From NCBI RefSeq assembly GCF_008056315.1, contig NZ_VRKQ01000013.1:1092-56467 (forward strand): a stretch of DNA of 55,376 nucleotides. The letters are read 5' to 3'. Of this stretch, positions 52,723 to 55,376 are shown piece by piece (position 1 is the first letter of the stretch; each line of letters starts with the position of its first letter). The notes beneath the pieces are model-generated. The model ran no database searches. It saw nothing but the letters and a program-made list of their open reading frames with translations, and was not told where the DNA came from. The DNA comes from Seonamhaeicola maritimus (GTDB lineage: Bacteria > Bacteroidota > Bacteroidia > Flavobacteriales > Flavobacteriaceae). The translations under genes were made by a program, and so were the position numbers.

Positions 52723-53081
52723 ATCAAATGATTAGCTTTTGTGGTCAATTTTGGATTATTATTAACATTTAGAAGGGATTGGGCTGTAGAAATAACAATA
52801 TAGTTCGCTTTTTTAAGTCATTAATATTAAGAGTTTTACGGTCATTTTCTTTATGGTGTTTATATATTCATTTGATAAGTGAATATCCTTTTTGATAGTA
52901 ATATCAAGGAATAGGAGGGGAATTGACTATTCTTTTTTAGTATAAAAACACTTCATCGGATAAAAGTTGTGGCTCATCTAAAAATTTATGAAATATTTAA
53001 GAAATACAGTCAATAATCTAAAAAAATACACGGATAATCTAAAAGTTGAAATTCCCCTTTTTTAAGCACACATAATTTCTC

Positions 53082-53089
53082 TACATTTG
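53082..53089 (+). promoter_or_regulatory. Candidate promoter -7 element of the right adhesin
   Basis: TACATTTG, exact TAnnTTTG match; it would give a leader of about 195 bases. No good -33 TTG is seen. Confidence 0.4.
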
Positions 53090-53291
53090 ATATACCCTCT
53101 TTTCTACGTATTATTTTTTCTTACTTATTTTATTATTAAGAGCATATTTGATTAATAGCAAATTAAAGATGCCCTCGTCTTACCAAAATTTAACAACGTT
53201 TTTTGTTCAGTTAACCGCTGAATAAAGAATATGTTGTAAATCTTATTTATGTAACATGGTGTTTTAATTAATTAAACAAAATGTTATGTTA

Positions 53292-55376
53292 ATGTACAAT
53301 TTTACCCAAAAAACAAAGAGTACTTCCTCTTTAAATTTGATTTCATGCTGCCTTAGTTTATTAAGAAAGCAATTTAAGAGTATAACTGGTTTGATAGTGG
53401 TTATGCTTTTTTTATTATCAGGTATAAACTTAAATGCTCAAGCTGGGATACCATGTATTGATGGAAACTCTGAAGAATGGCAAGGTTTAGCAGTAACGGG
53501 GGCTCCTTCATTTGAGCTTAGACATGACGTATTTACTGGTAATGCGGATGATATTTTTACTGGGGGTAAAGATTTTAAAAGTTGGGGGCAAGTTTCTCCT
53601 ACACCAGATTACAGTAATTGGACGTATAGTCCAATGCAAGCTAAGAGTGATATTATGAATGCCGCAGCTGTTATATATACAGGTATAACAGGAGCACCAA
53701 TTTGTAATGCCACTCCACCGTTTAATTCCTACGATGATACGCATACCTACCTGTTTTTTGCAGGAGATAGAGAAAGTAATAACGGAACGGGGTATATCGG
53801 TTTTTGGTTCTTGTTAAATGGTTCTGGCTCTGTTGATGAAGGAAAAGATAAATATTTTACTCCTGACCATTTTACCAATTTTGGAGAACAAATACCAGGT
53901 GAACCAGCGGGAACATTGTATGATGCTGATTCTAGTATAGGTGATCTCTTAGTATTGGCAGATTTTACTGGTGGTGGGCGAAATGCAGCCATTACTGTAC
54001 TTAAATGGGTAGGACCTGGTAATGGAGATAAAGGTAATAACAATTCTTTAGTTGAAGTTGGTACTGATTCTCAGGTAGGACAAAATAATGATGGTCCTAC
54101 TGCTGTACCTTCTAATTTTATTGTACCAGCTGGACAAATTGAATATGACACCAACGAATTTTACGAGGGTGTTATAGACATAACAGATGTATTTGATTTA
54201 CAAAATAACCCAGATATCATTTGTGGAGCATCGTGGATGCTAGAAACTAGATCCTCAGCTGAAATCACAGCAGATTCAAAAGATTTTGTTGGTGGTAGTT
54301 TTAATTTACCCCCTATTGTTGATGTTAGTGATGCTTCAGTTTGTGTGGGGGGCTCAGCAAGTTTAACAGCTACAGTAACTCGAATTATTAATGGTGAAAA
54401 TGTGGTTATTGCAAATCCAGAAATTGAAGGATATACTTTTGATTGGTCAGGTCCGGGAGGATTTACAGCTAATACAGCAACTATAACTTTTGATCCTGCA
54501 CAATTGAGTGATGATGGAGTTTATACAGTAATGGTAACAAGTCCTACGGGATGTCCGCCAGCAGATGGGGATCAAAGTGGTACGCTTACTGTAAATGACT
54601 TACCAACTGTTACGGCAGACAATGAAGAATTAGCATGTACAGATACAATGATACAGTTAACTGGATCACCTTTAGGTGGTACATGGAGTGGAAATCATGT
54701 AAGCGGAGCAGGTGTTTTTGATGCTACTGGATTAACACCAGGAGACTATACTGTTACTTATACTTATACGGATGGTAATGGATGCACGAATAGTGCGGAA
54801 GCTACTGTTAAAGTTAATATAGCACCTGATTTAACAGTTTCTTGTCCGGATGATGTTAGTGTAGATTGTACAGATGATATAAGTGGAGATTTTACCGCTT
54901 GGCTTGGAGGCTTTTCCTCAAATGGTGGAGCTGGGACAGTTACCGAGACATATAATGTTAACGGAGTTGATACTCCTTTAAATCAAATAATTGCACCAAC
55001 AGATATTTGTAATGGTGTTGTTATTACTATAATTTATACTGCATCTGACGAATGTGAACAAGAAGAGCAATGTAGTTCATCATTTACTCTGGAAGCAGAT
55101 ACAGAGGCGCCAACAGCTAGTGTTCCAGCTTCGGAAACAGTGGACTGTGGAAATATACCTCTTCCAGATCCTTCTGTTGTCTTAGATGAGGCCGACAATT
55201 GTGGGACTCCTTCGGTTGAACATATTAGTGATTCTGAGGATCCAGGAGCTTGTGGCGGATCAATTACCAGAACTTACAGAGTTACAGATTCATGTGGTCA
55301 CTTTATTGACGTTCAACAAACAATCAATGTAAATCCAGCACCAAAGGCAGAGTTTGATCCAGCACCAGCTGAAGAG
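53292..55376 (+). CDS. Large secreted adhesin-like protein, 3' part outside the window
   Basis: An open frame of 695 codons from ATG at 53292 to the window end with no stop. The first ~50 residues carry a long N-region and a hydrophobic segment (LIVVMLFLLSGINLNAQ), the usual signal peptide of large T9SS-exported proteins; an ATG at 53403 is a later in-frame option. Residues ~55-335 are a conserved N-terminal domain (CIDGNSEEWQGL, YLFFAGDRESNNGTGYIGFWF, IICGASWMLETRSSAEI). After that are Ig- and PKD-like repeats, with Cys pairs in the adhesin style: LGGTWSGNHVSGAGVFDATGL, PGDYTVTYTYTDGNGC, LTVSCPDDVSVDC. The architecture fits a cell-surface adhesin. Its C-terminal sorting domain should lie beyond the right edge. 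Confidence 0.85.
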   Translation, partial: MYNFTQKTKSTSSLNLISCCLSLLRKQFKSITGLIVVMLFLLSGINLNAQAGIPCIDGNSEEWQGLAVTGAPSFELRHDVFTGNADDIFTGGKDFKSWGQVSPTPDYSNWTYSPMQAKSDIMNAAAVIYTGITGAPICNATPPFNSYDDTHTYLFFAGDRESNNGTGYIGFWFLLNGSGSVDEGKDKYFTPDHFTNFGEQIPGEPAGTLYDADSSIGDLLVLADFTGGGRNAAITVLKWVGPGNGDKGNNNSLVEVGTDSQVGQNNDGPTAVPSNFIVPAGQIEYDTNEFYEGVIDITDVFDLQNNPDIICGASWMLETRSSAEITADSKDFVGGSFNLPPIVDVSDASVCVGGSASLTATVTRIINGENVVIANPEIEGYTFDWSGPGGFTANTATITFDPAQLSDDGVYTVMVTSPTGCPPADGDQSGTLTVNDLPTVTADNEELACTDTMIQLTGSPLGGTWSGNHVSGAGVFDATGLTPGDYTVTYTYTDGNGCTNSAEATVKVNIAPDLTVSCPDDVSVDCTDDISGDFTAWLGGFSSNGGAGTVTETYNVNGVDTPLNQIIAPTDICNGVVITIIYTASDECEQEEQCSSSFTLEADTEAPTASVPASETVDCGNIPLPDPSVVLDEADNCGTPSVEHISDSEDPGACGGSITRTYRVTDSCGHFIDVQQTINVNPAPKAEFDPAPAEE

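Larger units (their letters stand above)
52603..53291. other. Large divergent intergenic region upstream of the right adhesin
   Basis: The left ~120 bases hold the leader and promoter of the TlpA-type gene. The rest (about 550 bases) has no gene. It contains direct repeats of TAATCTAAAA near 53012 and 53035, a TCGGATAAAAG element at 52956, and a TACATTTG promoter at 53082-53089. It is AT-rich with no visible mobile element. Confidence 0.5.

Overview
The window is a stretch of AT-rich chromosome from a member of the family Flavobacteriaceae (Bacteroidetes). The main evidence is a set of gliding-motility and type IX secretion (T9SS) surface proteins (SprC/SprD/SprB/SprF type, with SprB repeats and HYR-like adhesin modules), Bacteroidetes-type promoters (TAnnTTTG at -7) in front of many genes, a DnaX without the usual zinc-binding cysteines, and several families largely confined to this group (DUF3822, the DUF5117-type zinc metalloprotease, PorP/SprF proteins). 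No insertion sequence, prophage, integrase, tRNA, rRNA or CRISPR array was seen.

Layout. Positions 1-1501 (minus) and 53292-55376 (plus) are the 5' parts of two large secreted adhesin-like proteins that run off the window. From 1966 to 18286 lies a plus-strand surface-motility region: sixA, a small exported protein, a beta-helix-like surface protein, then sprC-sprD, a strong terminator with a regulatory gap, and sprB-sprF. From 18409 to 21379 is the polyphosphate pair ppk1-ppx, followed by a beta-barrel protein. A minus-strand operon dnaX-lipoprotein-miaE (24874-22002) has overlapping genes. A divergent GH9-like protein, a structured repeat candidate and the RNase P RNA gene (27084-27407) follow. 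From 31417 down to 27473 are small minus-strand units (membrane protein, DUF3822, rsmD, an NTF2-like lipoprotein, a secreted unknown). From 31544 to 37307 is a plus-strand run: RecD-like helicase, DUF4126 membrane protein, kdsB, HAD hydrolase, CAT-like acetyltransferase, kdnB and a PlsC-like acyltransferase, pointing to modified Kdo in the lipopolysaccharide. The rest is mostly minus strand: a zinc metalloprotease, a decayed oxidoreductase pseudogene, yebC, a pterin dehydratase, a sugar-nucleotide-reductase-like protein, gcvT, and thrC-thrB-thrA. A bifunctional NAD(P)HX repair enzyme (plus) and a TlpA-type lipoprotein (minus) come before the right-edge adhesin.

How the genes work together. 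SprB would be the mobile surface adhesin, with SprF as its outer-membrane partner and SprC/SprD as accessory exported proteins. Ppk1 and Ppx build and break down polyphosphate. ThrA, ThrB and ThrC carry aspartate to threonine. KdsB and KdnB act on Kdo or its derivatives for the inner core of LPS.

The most interesting signals are outside the coding regions: (1) a leader RNA shared almost word for word by thrA and the TlpA-type gene, with paired segments compatible with a pseudoknot riboswitch; (2) a recurrent TCGATRAAA motif in front of the sixA-spr genes, placed next to the -33 elements; (3) short hairpin repeats whose stems change in a compensated way while the loop is constant; and (4) a perfect 24-bp palindrome upstream of the left adhesin. 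All functional statements are from reading the sequence and family knowledge; no database search was run.
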